Shown piece after piece: positions 52,154-61,996 of a stretch of DNA of 64,000 nt; position 1 is the first letter of the stretch, and the number at the start of each line of letters is the position of its first letter. Below the pieces are notes generated by a model. It made no database searches, was not told the origin of the DNA, and saw only the letters and a list, made by a program, of their open reading frames with translations. Source of the DNA: Motiliproteus sp965230185 (GTDB lineage Bacteria > Pseudomonadota > Gammaproteobacteria > Pseudomonadales > Balneatricaceae); contig OZ245995.1 in the NCBI GenBank assembly GCA_965230185.1, positions 2,294,001 to 2,358,000 on the forward strand, given 5' to 3'. Position numbers and translations under genes: made by a program.

Positions 52154-53089
52154 TTACTCATGTTCCGATCCCATTACCGTTGCCAGCTGGCGACGCAGCC
52201 ACAGATGTCCGGGATCTTTGTCGTGAAGCGGATGCCAGGCGAAGAAGGTGGAGATCCGGGCCAGCTCCGGCGGCGCGCTGATCAGTCGTAGCGGGTGGTA
52301 GCGCTGAAAGTAGCTGGCCACCGCTCTGCTCATATAGATCATCAGATCGGTGTTCTCCAGGATCGCCGGTATGGCGGCATAGCCCTGAACCGAGGTGACG
52401 GCGTTACGCCTGACGCCGTGGCGCTGCAGCTGCTGATCCAGATAGTTGTTGGGACCGCTCCAGTAGGAGGTGAAGATCTGCGGCTGACTGGCCATCTCTT
52501 CCAGCCCCATCTCCGAACAGTGGGCCAGCGGATGCTCTTTGTGGACCACGATTACCATCTCAGAGGTACTGGCCAGACCGGTTTTCAGGTTCTCCGCCAG
52601 ATGAGTCATGCCGCGAACACCGAATACCAGATCCACCTTGCCCTGCAGCAGCTCGTCCTGATAGTCGGACTGGGTCAGCGGCAGATTGTGGATCTGGACC
52701 CCGAGCTGCTGTTGACTGAGCAGGGCGAGCAGTTTCGGCAGCTGGATCAGTTCGAAGTGGGCGTCACCTGCGATGCTGAAAACGCGATCGGACGCCCCGG
52801 GGTCAAACTGCGGTGTCTGCCTCAGCTTATGAGCCAGAGTCTGCAGAAACAGGCCGGTGGGTTCGGCCAGCTCTCTGGCCCGGACCGTGGGTTCCATGCC
52901 GGAGGGGGATGCCACGAACAGCGGGTCGTCCAGAGCCTGGCGGAGCCGCTTCAGGGCGTGACTGACCGCCGATTGGCTGAGCGAGAGTGATTCGGCGGCA
53001 CGGGTGACATTGCGCTCGCACATCAGCGCATGCAGTACCTTCAGCAGGTTCAGGTCAAGCTGGTTCAGTTCAATATGCTTGTCGTTCAT
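52154..53089 (-). CDS. LysR family transcriptional regulator
   Basis: A 311-residue LysR-type protein: winged helix-turn-helix (LLKVLHALMCERNVTRAAESLSLSQSAVSHALKRLRQAL) then a ligand-binding domain. It is of the NodD/LeuO-like group. The ATG at 53089 begins the conserved domain. A DMT transporter is divergent from it about 110 bases away, so it is the likely controller of that gene. Confidence 0.92.
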   Translation of the reverse strand: MNDKHIELNQLDLNLLKVLHALMCERNVTRAAESLSLSQSAVSHALKRLRQALDDPLFVASPSGMEPTVRARELAEPTGLFLQTLAHKLRQTPQFDPGASDRVFSIAGDAHFELIQLPKLLALLSQQQLGVQIHNLPLTQSDYQDELLQGKVDLVFGVRGMTHLAENLKTGLASTSEMVIVVHKEHPLAHCSEMGLEEMASQPQIFTSYWSGPNNYLDQQLQRHGVRRNAVTSVQGYAAIPAILENTDLMIYMSRAVASYFQRYHPLRLISAPPELARISTFFAWHPLHDKDPGHLWLRRQLATVMGSEHE

Positions 53090-53200
53090 GTAGGTATGCT
53101 TGCTATGCAGTTCATTAATTGCCGCTGGAATCTTAGACTTATTCCACATGGATAAGCAACCGTCAGAAAAACCAGTCTGTGAAGAGATAAGGGAACCACG

Positions 53201-54100
53201 ATGTTCAGTGAAGCCAGCAAAGGCCATCTTTCTATTCTGCTGTTTACCCTGCTGATCAGCACCTCATTTCCGCTGGGTCAGTATCTGACCGCCCACTGGC
53301 CGCCGCTGCTGGTGACCTGGTCCAGATTCGTGATCGCGGCGCTGTTTTTTGCCGGTCTGCTGATCGTCCGCGGAGAACTGCGCCTGCCGAAAGGCGCGCA
53401 GATGCTGCGCTACGCGGTGCTCAGTCTGCTGACCTGTTTCTATTTCTGGTCGATGTTCGAAGCCCTGAAGCAGGGCGATCCAGTGGAGATTGCCGCCATC
53501 TACACCCTGGTGCCGATTATGACCGCTCTGATGGCGCGGCTGCTGGGCCAGCACCTGCGGGGTCGTCAGTGGCTGATGCTGGTGGCGGGACTGCTGGCGG
53601 CGGTCTGGATTATTGTCGGCGGTTCCGTCGAGCGACTGCAGAACCTGCATATCGGAGATGGCAGTCTGATCTACCTGTGGGGCTGTATTGCTTTCGCCGC
53701 CAATCCGATCCTGGTGAAATCGACACTGCAGAAACAGCCGCTGATGCTCAGTACCTTCTGGATTCTGTTATGCAGTGCCCTCTGGTTGACGCCGCTGCTG
53801 CCTGCCACACTGACAACAGGGCTGCCGGGGCCGTCAAGCGCTGAGCTGATCGCCGGCCTGGTCTATATGGGGCTGATGATTACCGCACTGAGCTTCTTTC
53901 TGTTTCAGTATGCCTGCGTGCGTCTGCAGTCGGCTCAGGTAATGGCTTACAGTTATCTGGTGCCGGTGCTGGTCATGCTGATGTCGATCGTGGCCGGCCA
54001 GGCCCCGGTGTGGTCGCAACTGCCCGCCGTGCTGGTTATTCTGGCAGTGGTGGCAGTGATGCTCAATAGTCGGCCGGAACCCGCGGCAGTGGCTGCCTGA
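53201..54100 (+). CDS. DMT-superfamily transporter (EamA family)
   Basis: A 299-residue permease with about ten membrane helices in two EamA repeats (LLFTLLISTSFPLGQYL, LYLWGCIAFAANPILVK-like second repeat). Such proteins export amino acids, nucleotides or other metabolites; the substrate is unknown. AAGGGAACC precedes the ATG. It is divergent to a LysR regulator. Confidence 0.92.
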   Translation: MFSEASKGHLSILLFTLLISTSFPLGQYLTAHWPPLLVTWSRFVIAALFFAGLLIVRGELRLPKGAQMLRYAVLSLLTCFYFWSMFEALKQGDPVEIAAIYTLVPIMTALMARLLGQHLRGRQWLMLVAGLLAAVWIIVGGSVERLQNLHIGDGSLIYLWGCIAFAANPILVKSTLQKQPLMLSTFWILLCSALWLTPLLPATLTTGLPGPSSAELIAGLVYMGLMITALSFFLFQYACVRLQSAQVMAYSYLVPVLVMLMSIVAGQAPVWSQLPAVLVILAVVAVMLNSRPEPAAVAA

Positions 54101-54280
54101 GTCGGCAGCCTGCGGCCGGAATTCCGGTGGGAGTCGTCGGATATATCGCGACTGTATAGGGTAACTTGTGCGGTTCTGTCCCACTGTCTGAAAGATGGCG
54201 GAATCTGACAAAGCAAATGGTTGTGCGCTGTTCGGTTTGTGATAACCTGGTCGCTGACAGTCTGTCGGGGGCCTGCGCGA

Positions 54281-54733
54281 ATGAAAGCGATCGAAGTCGA
54301 AACACTGCCGAAATTCGACAGCAGCGGGATGGTTCGCCACTGCTTTCTGTATAACAGTATCGGTGGGGACACCCCTTACTACCTGGTCTACGAATGTGAG
54401 CGGGATTTCACTTCGGTTCCACCGGGCTACGCGGTGGTCCGTTTCCGCTCGCTGGATATCGATCGGGTCGATCTTAATGTCGGCCACCAGTACCCCTGCT
54501 TCAGTTATCAGCCGGAAACCGGGCTCTGTGATCAGCGGGGCTTCTTTGTGATCGAAGGTTCTGCGGAAGTTTATCAGCGGGACCAGACTCACTTCTTTAT
54601 GTCCATGGCGGACAGCGCGCTGGAAGTGATCTGCCATCAGTTCGAGCTGGTGACGGTGGTTTACCATAGCGACAACCCCCAGGATGCCTTTTTTAATTTT
54701 GTTCGGGAGAACGGTTCGGCAGTCACCGGCTGA
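54281..54733 (+). CDS. Hypothetical soluble protein
   Basis: A 150-residue protein of no recognised family. It is beta-rich with several aromatic residues (HCFLYNSIGG, YYLVYECERDFTSVPPGYAVVRFRSLDI) and no signal or membrane segment. The ribosome site is weak (GGGG). Composition matches the chromosome and it looks coding. Confidence 0.65.
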   Translation: MKAIEVETLPKFDSSGMVRHCFLYNSIGGDTPYYLVYECERDFTSVPPGYAVVRFRSLDIDRVDLNVGHQYPCFSYQPETGLCDQRGFFVIEGSAEVYQRDQTHFFMSMADSALEVICHQFELVTVVYHSDNPQDAFFNFVRENGSAVTG

Positions 54734-54939
54734 TGCCCGGGTCGTCCGCGGAATCAGAGGAATGAGTCGGCAAGCGTGCACAGGGGCGCGGAAAACGGTC
54801 GGCGGCTTGATCGTGACTGGTGTATGGGGGATCCTTAGCCGCAGCAAGGGGAGCGCATCCCTGTCCGGTCGTCGGTTGAAATCGTCGTAGCGGAGGTGCG
54901 TGCTGAAGACTCCGAATCCAACGGACGGTGATTAAGAGT

Positions 54940-55341
54940 ATGGAAAACCTGAGTGCAGGGCTGCTGTGGGGAATCTTTCGCCATGTCAGATCCTGGCTGT
55001 CCAATCTGGATCGTGCCGGGCTGCAGCGCAAAGAGCAGTCGGTGCGAGCCCTGCGGGGCGTGATCATCGCCGCCAGAGAGACGGCGGTCTATATCCGCCG
55101 GATGAAAGATACCGGCCAGCGTCATCATGACACCGAAAGCCATCTGGCTGTGCTCTGGACCGAGCTCGGATTTGCGCTCCAGGACCTTAGGATAGACAAA
55201 CTGGCGAAGCGCTGCCGGATCAGCGGTAAGCACTGGTCGAATCCGGAATATTACGATCAGACCTTTCTGAAGAGGGCCGATGTCAGCCTGGAGCAGATGG
55301 AGCGGCTGGCGCAACAGATTCTTCAGCAGACCGGTCACTGA
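54940..55341 (+). CDS. Hypothetical helical protein
   Basis: A 133-residue, mainly helical, basic protein of no recognised family (RHVRSWLSNLDRAGLQRKEQS, RGVIIAARETAVYIRRMK, LEQMERLAQQILQQ). A GTG four codons upstream is an alternative start. The phrase TGQRHHDTESHLAVLWTELG is well conserved-looking but not assigned. Confidence 0.6.
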   Translation: MENLSAGLLWGIFRHVRSWLSNLDRAGLQRKEQSVRALRGVIIAARETAVYIRRMKDTGQRHHDTESHLAVLWTELGFALQDLRIDKLAKRCRISGKHWSNPEYYDQTFLKRADVSLEQMERLAQQILQQTGH

Positions 55342-55525
55342 GTGCGGTTGGATTTTTCGGTAACCATCTTTGCAACGCCCGGTGTCCGCTGCCGGTAACC
55401 CAACAGCGATCTGAATCAATATCAGTACCGCAACAGATCGGGTTCACCACTGTTCGCTGCCCGACAGTGGCCCGGACTGAACGCACAGCAGAATAAGTCT
55501 TCTTTGCGGCGTGGAGCCCCGGGGA

Positions 55526-56311
55526 TCAGTGGGCGTCTCTGGAGCGAGCTCGTAGCTGTCCCGGGGTAATATCGAGATGTTTTCTCAGCGCATGGCTGAG
55601 GGCGCTCTGACTGCTGAAACCGGTCAGCTGGGAGATCTCCGCCAGACTGAGTTCGGTATTCTGCAATAGCATGCCGGCGCCTCGCAGTCGTGCCTGCAGC
55701 AGGTAACGGTGGGGGGACAGCCCGGTCTGCTGTTTAAACAGGCTGTGGAAGTGGCTGCTGCTCAGGTGGCAGAGCGCTGCCAGGTGGTGGACGCTGATTT
55801 TGTGATTAAGATGATCACCGATGTACTGGTCGATCACTGACAGATCGATACGTCCCGCCGGCTGCTTTTTAAGCGGTCGGTCGGCGCAGATACGGCCATG
55901 CAGGGAGTGCAGGATGGTCGCGCTGATATGTCGCTGTAGCAGCGGGTCCTGCTGACTTCGATTCAGTTCCGAGGCTGAGAAACGAAGCAGTTGTTGCAGT
56001 GGGTCATCAATGGGAAAGAAGCGGGCGTCATCGAACAGGCGATGGAAAATTTCCAGCTCGGTATGGTTGTGGTCGAAACTGAGGGCCGTCGGCAGCAGAT
56101 CGATGATCACCATATCGTTGCTGTCGTTGCCCTGGTAGTAGTGAGCCGTTTCCGCCGGCGCCAGACAGCCCCAGACCGGGGATACGCGCTGGCCTTTGCC
56201 ATTGATTTCAAACTCCGCATCGCCGCGCACGCCGACGACCAGCTGATGATGATCATGCTGGTGACAGTTGCTGATGCTGGGCAGGTTACAGAGTCGGGCA
56301 GTCAGGCTCAT
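55526..56311 (-). CDS. AraC family transcriptional regulator with cupin domain
   Basis: A 261-residue regulator. The N-terminal cupin-like part (HQHDHHQLVVGVRGDAEFEINGKG) can bind a small ligand; the C-terminal double helix-turn-helix is clear (HHLAALCHLSSSHFHSLFKQQTG and LAEISQLTGFSSQSALSHALRKH). The ATG at 56311 is used. No neighbour is transcribed with it. Target genes are not evident. Confidence 0.9.
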   Translation of the reverse strand: MSLTARLCNLPSISNCHQHDHHQLVVGVRGDAEFEINGKGQRVSPVWGCLAPAETAHYYQGNDSNDMVIIDLLPTALSFDHNHTELEIFHRLFDDARFFPIDDPLQQLLRFSASELNRSQQDPLLQRHISATILHSLHGRICADRPLKKQPAGRIDLSVIDQYIGDHLNHKISVHHLAALCHLSSSHFHSLFKQQTGLSPHRYLLQARLRGAGMLLQNTELSLAEISQLTGFSSQSALSHALRKHLDITPGQLRARSRDAH

Positions 56312-56548
56312 AGACAATCGCTAAGCACGAGGCTGATTAAAAAAGAGACAGCAAAGTGTCTCAAAATATTTGACGGCTGTAAATTGGATAAGCCATGTGA
56401 TCGCTCTGCTGCAGTCCGTTTCAGGTGGCTTCAGTATGACAGAGTGCCGGGCGGGGGATCTGACAGTCAGAGGGCAGGCACGTGCATTGCCGATATTTCG
56501 GGTCGCCGCAGGGGGTATGTGGTGCCCCGGGGCTGCGGATGTTGAGGT

Positions 56549-56590
56549 CGGTTGCTGCAGCCCGGCAGGGACCAGGGGCTGCAGCAACCG
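56549..56590. terminator. Long hairpin downstream of the AgcS gene
   Basis: CGGTTGCTGCAGCCC and GGGCTGCAGCAACCG form perfect 15-base arms around a 12-base loop, 20 bases beyond the AgcS stop on the leftward strand. There is no T-run, so it may act as an RNA-stabilising or Rho-linked end. Confidence 0.55.
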
Positions 56591-56610
56591 GCGGGTAGAG
56601 TTCTCAGCCG

Positions 56611-57987
56611 TTATCTGGCAGAACCGGAGGCGGCCTGCTCCTCACGGGCAAAGTACTCTTTAGTCAGCTTGAACACAACCGGGCTCAGCAGCGCCAGCGC
56701 GATCAGGTTCGGAATAGCCATCATGGCGTTGAGGGTATCAGCCAGCAACCACACGAAGTCCAGAGAAATTGTTGCTCCCAGAGGAACTACAAGGATCCAG
56801 ACGATACGGAATGGAGCGATAACCTTGACGCCGAACAGGTATTCAGCACAACGCTCACCGTAAACACTCCAGCCCAGAATGGTGGTGAAGGCAAAGATCG
56901 CCAGCGAGATCGCGACCAGATAGTTACCAACGCCAGGCAGTGCGTCAGCGAAGGCTGCTGAAGTCAGCGCCGCACCGGAGACACCGCTGGTCCACTCACC
57001 GGAAGTGATGATCACCAGACCCGTGATCGTACAGATGATGATGGTATCGATGAAGGTGCCCAGCATCGCGATCAGGCCCTGACGAACCGGATCTTTAGTC
57101 TGTGCAGAGGCGTGAGCGATTGGCGCAGAACCCAGACCGGCTTCGTTAGAGAAGACGCCACGGGCTACACCGAAACGGATAGCGGCCCAGACAGCAGCAC
57201 CGGCAAAGCCACCCTCAGCCGCAGCTGGAGAGAAGGCGTGAGTGAAGACCAGATCAAGTGCAGCAGGGATTTCCGCAGAGTTGATAGCCAGTACGGTCAG
57301 ACCGGCCAGCAGGTAAGCCACGGCCATGAAAGGAACCAGGGCACCGGCAACGTTACCGATCCGCTTGATACCACCCAGCAGAACCGCACCGGTCAGAACC
57401 ATCAGAACCACACCGGAGATCCACAGAGGAACACCGAAGTTGCTTTCGATAACGCTGGCGACAGAGTTGGACTGTACGGTGTTACCGATACCGAAACCGG
57501 CGATCATGCCGAAGATGGCAAACAGAGTACCCATCCAGGCCCACTTCTTACCCAGGCCGTTTTTGATGTAGTACATGGGGCCACCGACGTGGTTGCCTTC
57601 TTCGTCTACTTCGCGGTATTTAACGGCCAGAACGGCTTCGGAGAATTTGGTTGCCATACCCACCAGGGCAGTACACCACATCCAGAATAGCGCACCGGGA
57701 CCGCCGAGGAAGACGGCAGTGGCGACACCGGCGATATTACCGGTACCTACGGTGGCGGAAAGGGCAGTCATCAGAGCGTTGAAAGGTGAAATTTCACCTT
57801 CTTTCTCTTCAGAGGACTTAGCGGAGCGGCCGCCCCACATCAGTTTGAAGCCGGTACCCAGCTTAAGGATAGGCATCAGCCTGAGACCCAGCTGCAGGAA
57901 CAGGCCCACACCCAGGATTAGAACCAGCATCATCGGTCCCCAGACGACGCCGTTGATTGCTCCGATTATAGTAGTCAGTGCTTCCAC
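56611..57987 (-). CDS. Sodium:alanine/glycine symporter, AgcS family
   Basis: A 458-residue sodium-coupled amino-acid symporter with about 11 membrane helices. AgcS signature regions include NALMTALSATVGTGNIAGVATAVFLGGPGALFWMW and GGPMYYIKNGLG. It starts with GTG preceded by GAGGAG. Two RidA-family genes and a divergent Lrp regulator lie upstream, suggesting an amino-acid uptake and clean-up locus. Substrate (alanine, glycine or a D-amino acid) is not certain. Confidence 0.94.
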   Translation of the reverse strand: MEALTTIIGAINGVVWGPMMLVLILGVGLFLQLGLRLMPILKLGTGFKLMWGGRSAKSSEEKEGEISPFNALMTALSATVGTGNIAGVATAVFLGGPGALFWMWCTALVGMATKFSEAVLAVKYREVDEEGNHVGGPMYYIKNGLGKKWAWMGTLFAIFGMIAGFGIGNTVQSNSVASVIESNFGVPLWISGVVLMVLTGAVLLGGIKRIGNVAGALVPFMAVAYLLAGLTVLAINSAEIPAALDLVFTHAFSPAAAEGGFAGAAVWAAIRFGVARGVFSNEAGLGSAPIAHASAQTKDPVRQGLIAMLGTFIDTIIICTITGLVIITSGEWTSGVSGAALTSAAFADALPGVGNYLVAISLAIFAFTTILGWSVYGERCAEYLFGVKVIAPFRIVWILVVPLGATISLDFVWLLADTLNAMMAIPNLIALALLSPVVFKLTKEYFAREEQAASGSAR

Positions 57988-58129
57988 GGTTTACTCCTCG
58001 ATTTATAGTATGCCGGCCCTCTTTGGCGGGGCCGGTCAGGATTCCGGATAACCTCCGGAGGGGTCAGGTGCTGATCTGAACGCCTGCCCGCTGTCCCTTC
58101 AGCATGCCGGCAGCAGTTCAGACCGATAC

Positions 58130-58513
58130 TCAGATGACCAGTACTGCGTCCACCTCCACGGCGACGCCCTTAGGCAGTTCTTTAACGCCAACGGCGGCGC
58201 GGGCGGGATAAGGTTCGCTGAAGTGGCGCATCATGCTCTCGTTGACCAGCGCGAAGTTGCTGAGGTCGGTCAGATAGATGTTCAGTTTGACGGCATCTGC
58301 CAGCGAGCCGCCGGCCGCTTCGGCGATGGCGCTCAGATTGCGGAAAACCTGCTCGGCCTGGGCTTCGAAATCTTCGCTGACCACGTCCATGGAGACGGGG
58401 TCAAGAGGGATCTGGCCGGAGATATAGACGCTGTTATCGATTTTTACCGCCTGAGAATAGGGGCCGATTGCGGCAGGGGCCCGATCGGTAGAGATAATGG
58501 TTTTTTCTGTCAC
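58130..58513 (-). CDS. ridA: RidA (enamine/imine deaminase)
   Basis: A 127-residue trimeric deaminase that hydrolyses reactive 2-aminoacrylate-type intermediates to keto acids. RidA signatures are visible: NIYLTDLSNFALVNE and the active-site Arg in PARAAVGVKELPKGVAVEVDA. It starts with GTG (58513) after AAGG. It lies between a second Rid-type gene and the AgcS symporter. Confidence 0.93.
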   Translation of the reverse strand: MTEKTIISTDRAPAAIGPYSQAVKIDNSVYISGQIPLDPVSMDVVSEDFEAQAEQVFRNLSAIAEAAGGSLADAVKLNIYLTDLSNFALVNESMMRHFSEPYPARAAVGVKELPKGVAVEVDAVLVI

Positions 58514-58553
58514 GGTTTTACCTTGTTGTTATCGGTGAGTCAGAGGGAGCGGT

Positions 58554-58901
58554 TCAGACCGCAGCGATGACCGAAATTTCCACCAGCAGCTCCGGTCGGG
58601 CCATTTCTGCCTGGACGCAGGCTCTGGCCGGTGCCAGTCCTTGCGGGACCCAGGCGTCCCAGACTGCGTTCATCGCCTGGAAATCCGCCATGGTCCTGAC
58701 GTAGATGGTGGCGGACAGCAGACGGCTGCGGTCGCTGCCAACGCTGGCCAGCAGGTCGTCAATTTTTTTCAGCGTGGAACGGGTTTGTTCGCTGATATCG
58801 GCACTGGCGTCAGCCGCCACCTGGCCGCAGAGATAGACGGTGTTGTTGTGAATGACGGCGCGACTCATACGCTGGCCGGTTTCAAAGCGTTGAATATCCA
58901 T
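58554..58901 (-). CDS. RidA-family protein, divergent paralogue
   Basis: A 115-residue second Rid-family protein. It has LLSATIYVRTMADFQAMN and ends ARACVQAEMARPELLVEISVIAAV, with an Arg in the active-site position, but the surrounding residues differ from the RidA (Rid1) subfamily, so it belongs to a different Rid subgroup. It is encoded 40 bases upstream of ridA. Likely acts on a related imine; not proven. Confidence 0.88.
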   Translation of the reverse strand: MDIQRFETGQRMSRAVIHNNTVYLCGQVAADASADISEQTRSTLKKIDDLLASVGSDRSRLLSATIYVRTMADFQAMNAVWDAWVPQGLAPARACVQAEMARPELLVEISVIAAV

Positions 58902-59201
58902 TTAGAGTTCCTGGCTGTGCTGGTGCTGATATTGTTCTGCAGGGGGAGGGACCGCCAATAAGATTCAGTCGCAAGTTGCTGCTACGGCCCACAAACTCAG
59001 CGCCCGGGGCTGCAGAATTTGTCGTAAATATGAGCATCCGGCGTTATTTGCTGATCAGATCGGAAGGTAGTCAGGCACCCGTCACTGTTAAAAATAGTAA
59101 ACAGCTATTTTATGTTCTAAATTGCAGGCAATGTTCCTGAAAAAATGTCATATAATGACAAAAAATTTTGTTAATCCATCAGCTACGGAACAAAAAACTG
59201 C

Positions 59202-59693
59202 ATGGTTAAAAAGGTAAGAGAGCTGGATCGAATTGATCGTAATATTCTGCGGACACTGCAGAAAAACGGCCGTATTTCTTACGTAGACCTGGCGTCAGAA
59301 GTGGGGTTGAGCACCACGCCCTGTCTGGAGCGGGTCAGGCGGCTGGAAAAGGATGGAGTTATCCGCGGATACACCGCTATCCTGGAGCCTCAGCTGCTGG
59401 AGGCCGGGCTGCTGGTTTTTGTCGAAATCAGTCTGACCTATCGCTCCGGTACGGTCTTCGATGACTTTAAGCGTGAGGTGCTGAAGATTCCCCACGTGAT
59501 GGAGTGCCATCTGGTGTCCGGGGATTTCGATTATCTGATCAAGGCGCGTATCAGCGAGATGTCCGCCTACCGGGAACTGCTCGGTGAACTGCTGCTGGCG
59601 CTGCCTAACGTCGACAAATCCAGAAGTTATATCGTGATGGAGGAGGTAAAGGAGACCTCCGCCATCAATGTTCCTGACTTTAAGCCCCGCTGA
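59202..59693 (+). CDS. lrp: Leucine-responsive regulatory protein, Lrp/AsnC family
   Basis: A 163-residue regulator with an N-terminal helix-turn-helix (LDRIDRNILRTLQKNGRISYVDLASEVGLSTTPCLERVRRLE) and a C-terminal RAM ligand-sensing domain (LVSGDFDYLIKARISEMSAYRELL). It is very similar in order to E. coli Lrp, and to DadR of Pseudomonas. It is divergent from the RidA/AgcS genes and may regulate them. Its 3' end overlaps the converging DsbA-like gene by 14 bases. Confidence 0.94.
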   Translation: MVKKVRELDRIDRNILRTLQKNGRISYVDLASEVGLSTTPCLERVRRLEKDGVIRGYTAILEPQLLEAGLLVFVEISLTYRSGTVFDDFKREVLKIPHVMECHLVSGDFDYLIKARISEMSAYRELLGELLLALPNVDKSRSYIVMEEVKETSAINVPDFKPR

Positions 59694-60750
59694 CCTCCAG
59701 CGCTTCCCTGATCTGCTGTTCAAGGTCACTGCGGAAATTTCGCAGTGACAGCTTCTTGCCGTTGATAAAGAAACTGGGGGTGCCGGTAACGCCGGCAGCG
59801 ATCGCCTGCTGTTCGGCCCGCTTTACTCTGGCTGCCGTGCTGTCGGCGCTGTAGCAGCTGTCAAAGCGGTTCAGATCCAGCTGCAGCTGCTCAGCCAGCT
59901 GACGAGGTGATTCAATGCTCAACTGCTGCTGGTGCTCATAAGCCAGATCCTGATACTCCCAGAAGGCTCCCTGCGCATCAGCGCAGACTGCGCCTTCGGC
60001 CACTTTGCGGGAAATGCCGGAACGGTTGATGGGAAAATCCATATAGACATAGCGGACACGATCCAGCCAGGGTTCCAGTAACTCCTTCAGGACCAGATGG
60101 GCGTTGCGGCAGTGAGGACACTGGTAATCGGCAAATTCCACCAGTGTGACCTTTGCATCCGCGGCTCCGCGGCTGGGATAGCCTTCGGTGTCCAGCTGAG
60201 CGAAAGGTGCGTGGGGCGGCTGAAGGTTGATCTGCAGTTCATCCAGTCCCTGCAGCTTGGCCATCAGTTGCTGCTGTTTCTGCTGCTGTGCATTTGCCAT
60301 CAGCACCGCGACGATCTGCTGGCGGGCCTGCTCCGGTGGTACCCTGATACGGGACTTATTCTGCTCATAAAACTGTCGAATGGCTTCATCTGCCGGTGCC
60401 GTCGGCTGAAAAAGGCGGTTGATCAGGGTTTCTCGTGATTCGCCGGTTTTTTCCTGCTGCTGTTCCAGATAGGCCTCTGCAACGGCAGCAGAAATGATTT
60501 TTTCTTTCAGCAGGTAGCTGTTCCGCTCGATATCGTAGAGGCGCTGGCTGTACTTAAGGGGCAGATCTTCGGCTCGGTAGTCGATGCCCTCCAGACTGAA
60601 CAACACGTCATCGCTTGTCGGCTGACCGTCGTCGCTGGTCGGGTTCACAAAAAACAGGGCGCCGGCGACCAGAATGATCGCGACAACTATATTCAGCGGA
60701 CTGAGCGGAGAGCGGACGTTGCCGGACTTATCGGTGTTTCTGGATTCCAT
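59680..60750 (-). CDS. DsbA-family thiol-disulfide protein, membrane anchored
   Basis: A 356-residue protein. One N-terminal membrane helix (IVVAIILVAGALFFV) anchors it with the rest periplasmic. A helical segment (about 60-160, SurA/parvulin-N-like) precedes a thioredoxin fold with active-site CPHC (211-214) and cis-Pro loop GTPSFFING. Likely a disulfide oxidoreductase with a fused chaperone-like arm. It converges with lrp, overlapping by 14 bases. Confidence 0.88.
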   Translation of the reverse strand: MESRNTDKSGNVRSPLSPLNIVVAIILVAGALFFVNPTSDDGQPTSDDVLFSLEGIDYRAEDLPLKYSQRLYDIERNSYLLKEKIISAAVAEAYLEQQQEKTGESRETLINRLFQPTAPADEAIRQFYEQNKSRIRVPPEQARQQIVAVLMANAQQQKQQQLMAKLQGLDELQINLQPPHAPFAQLDTEGYPSRGAADAKVTLVEFADYQCPHCRNAHLVLKELLEPWLDRVRYVYMDFPINRSGISRKVAEGAVCADAQGAFWEYQDLAYEHQQQLSIESPRQLAEQLQLDLNRFDSCYSADSTAARVKRAEQQAIAAGVTGTPSFFINGKKLSLRNFRSDLEQQIREALEVSGA

Positions 60751-60905
60751 CTGCCTGTTTCCTGCTTTGGTTTGCGGGCCTGCTGCCGATTATAGGGGAT
60801 GAAGCGGTTGCGGTCATGAGTGGCCGCTGTCTGTAACATTACCGCTGTTCCGGCGTCAGCTCTTTGCAGGCCTGCCGCTCGGCCGCTGGTTATCGGAGAA
60901 CCGCT

Positions 60906-61856
60906 ATGCCCCTGAAACTCGATTCGCTGCTGCCGGTGCTGTCAGGAGCGTTACTGCTGGTTGCCGCCTCCCTCAGTTCTGCGGACTCATACAACGGCTT
61001 CGATATCACCGACGCGTTGATTCCCGCTGATCAGATTTTCCAGGGAGGGCCGCCGCGGGACGGAATCCCCGCTATCGACTCACCGGAATTTGTGGATGCC
61101 GACGAGGCGGATTACCTGAAAGACAACAGCCGGCTGATCGGGGTTGAGATCGACGGTATCGCCCGGGCGTATCCGTTGTCGATACTGAACTGGCACGAGG
61201 TGGTCAATGATCGTATCGGTGATCGGGCTGTAATAGTGACCTTCTGTCCTCTCTGTGGCACAGGCGTGGTCTATCGAGCTGAAAGCGAGGGGCGGCCCCT
61301 GAACTTCGGCGTCTCCGGTCTGCTGTTTAACAGCGACGTGCTGCTTTATGACCGACAGACCGAGTCACTCTGGTCACAGCTGAAGAACCAGGCCGTCAGT
61401 GGTCCTCTGAAGGGCCGGCGACTGACGATGCTGCCGTCGCAGCTTACCACCTGGGACGCCTGGCTGGAGGCCTATCCAAAGACTCAGGTGTTGTCGCTCG
61501 ACACCGGATACCGACGGGACTACAGCCGAAACCCTTACGCCGGTTATGAACAGAGCGAGCGGCTCTATTTTCCGGTGGAGTTTCTCAGTTTCAGTTATCA
61601 CCCCAAAGAGCGGGTGCTGGGTCTGGAGTATAAGGGCGTCGCCAGGGCTTACCCCTTCACGGAGCTGGCCCGGCTGGGTGAGCGTGGTGAGCTGGTCGAC
61701 CAGGTGGCCGGGGATCAGCTGATAGTCAGGTACGACGCTCCTCGTCGCAGTGGTCGTATCTTTACCAGCAGTGGAAAAGAGCTGGCGGTAATCAATGCCT
61801 TCTGGTTTGCCTGGTACACGTTCAACCCCGAGACCGAAGTCTATACCGGTCAATAG
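60906..61856 (+). CDS. DUF3179 family protein
   Basis: A 316-residue exported protein of the DUF3179 family, with a signal peptide ending near SLSSA. The motif CPLCGTGVVYRA and the repeated domains (RAYPLSILNWHEVVNDRIG and RAYPFTEL) are typical. Biochemical role is unknown. GGAGA precedes the ATG. Confidence 0.88.
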   Translation: MPLKLDSLLPVLSGALLLVAASLSSADSYNGFDITDALIPADQIFQGGPPRDGIPAIDSPEFVDADEADYLKDNSRLIGVEIDGIARAYPLSILNWHEVVNDRIGDRAVIVTFCPLCGTGVVYRAESEGRPLNFGVSGLLFNSDVLLYDRQTESLWSQLKNQAVSGPLKGRRLTMLPSQLTTWDAWLEAYPKTQVLSLDTGYRRDYSRNPYAGYEQSERLYFPVEFLSFSYHPKERVLGLEYKGVARAYPFTELARLGERGELVDQVAGDQLIVRYDAPRRSGRIFTSSGKELAVINAFWFAWYTFNPETEVYTGQ

Positions 61857-61996
61857 GTCTGTATTTCCAAACTTCTGTTTAAGTTCCGCGCTCTGCCGTC
61901 GACAGATAGGGTATGATGGCGGCTGCCTGGCGGTCGTGGCCATCGTCTGGTGATTATTTTTATGTTGTCCCGGGAACTGAATACAGAGAGGAAATT

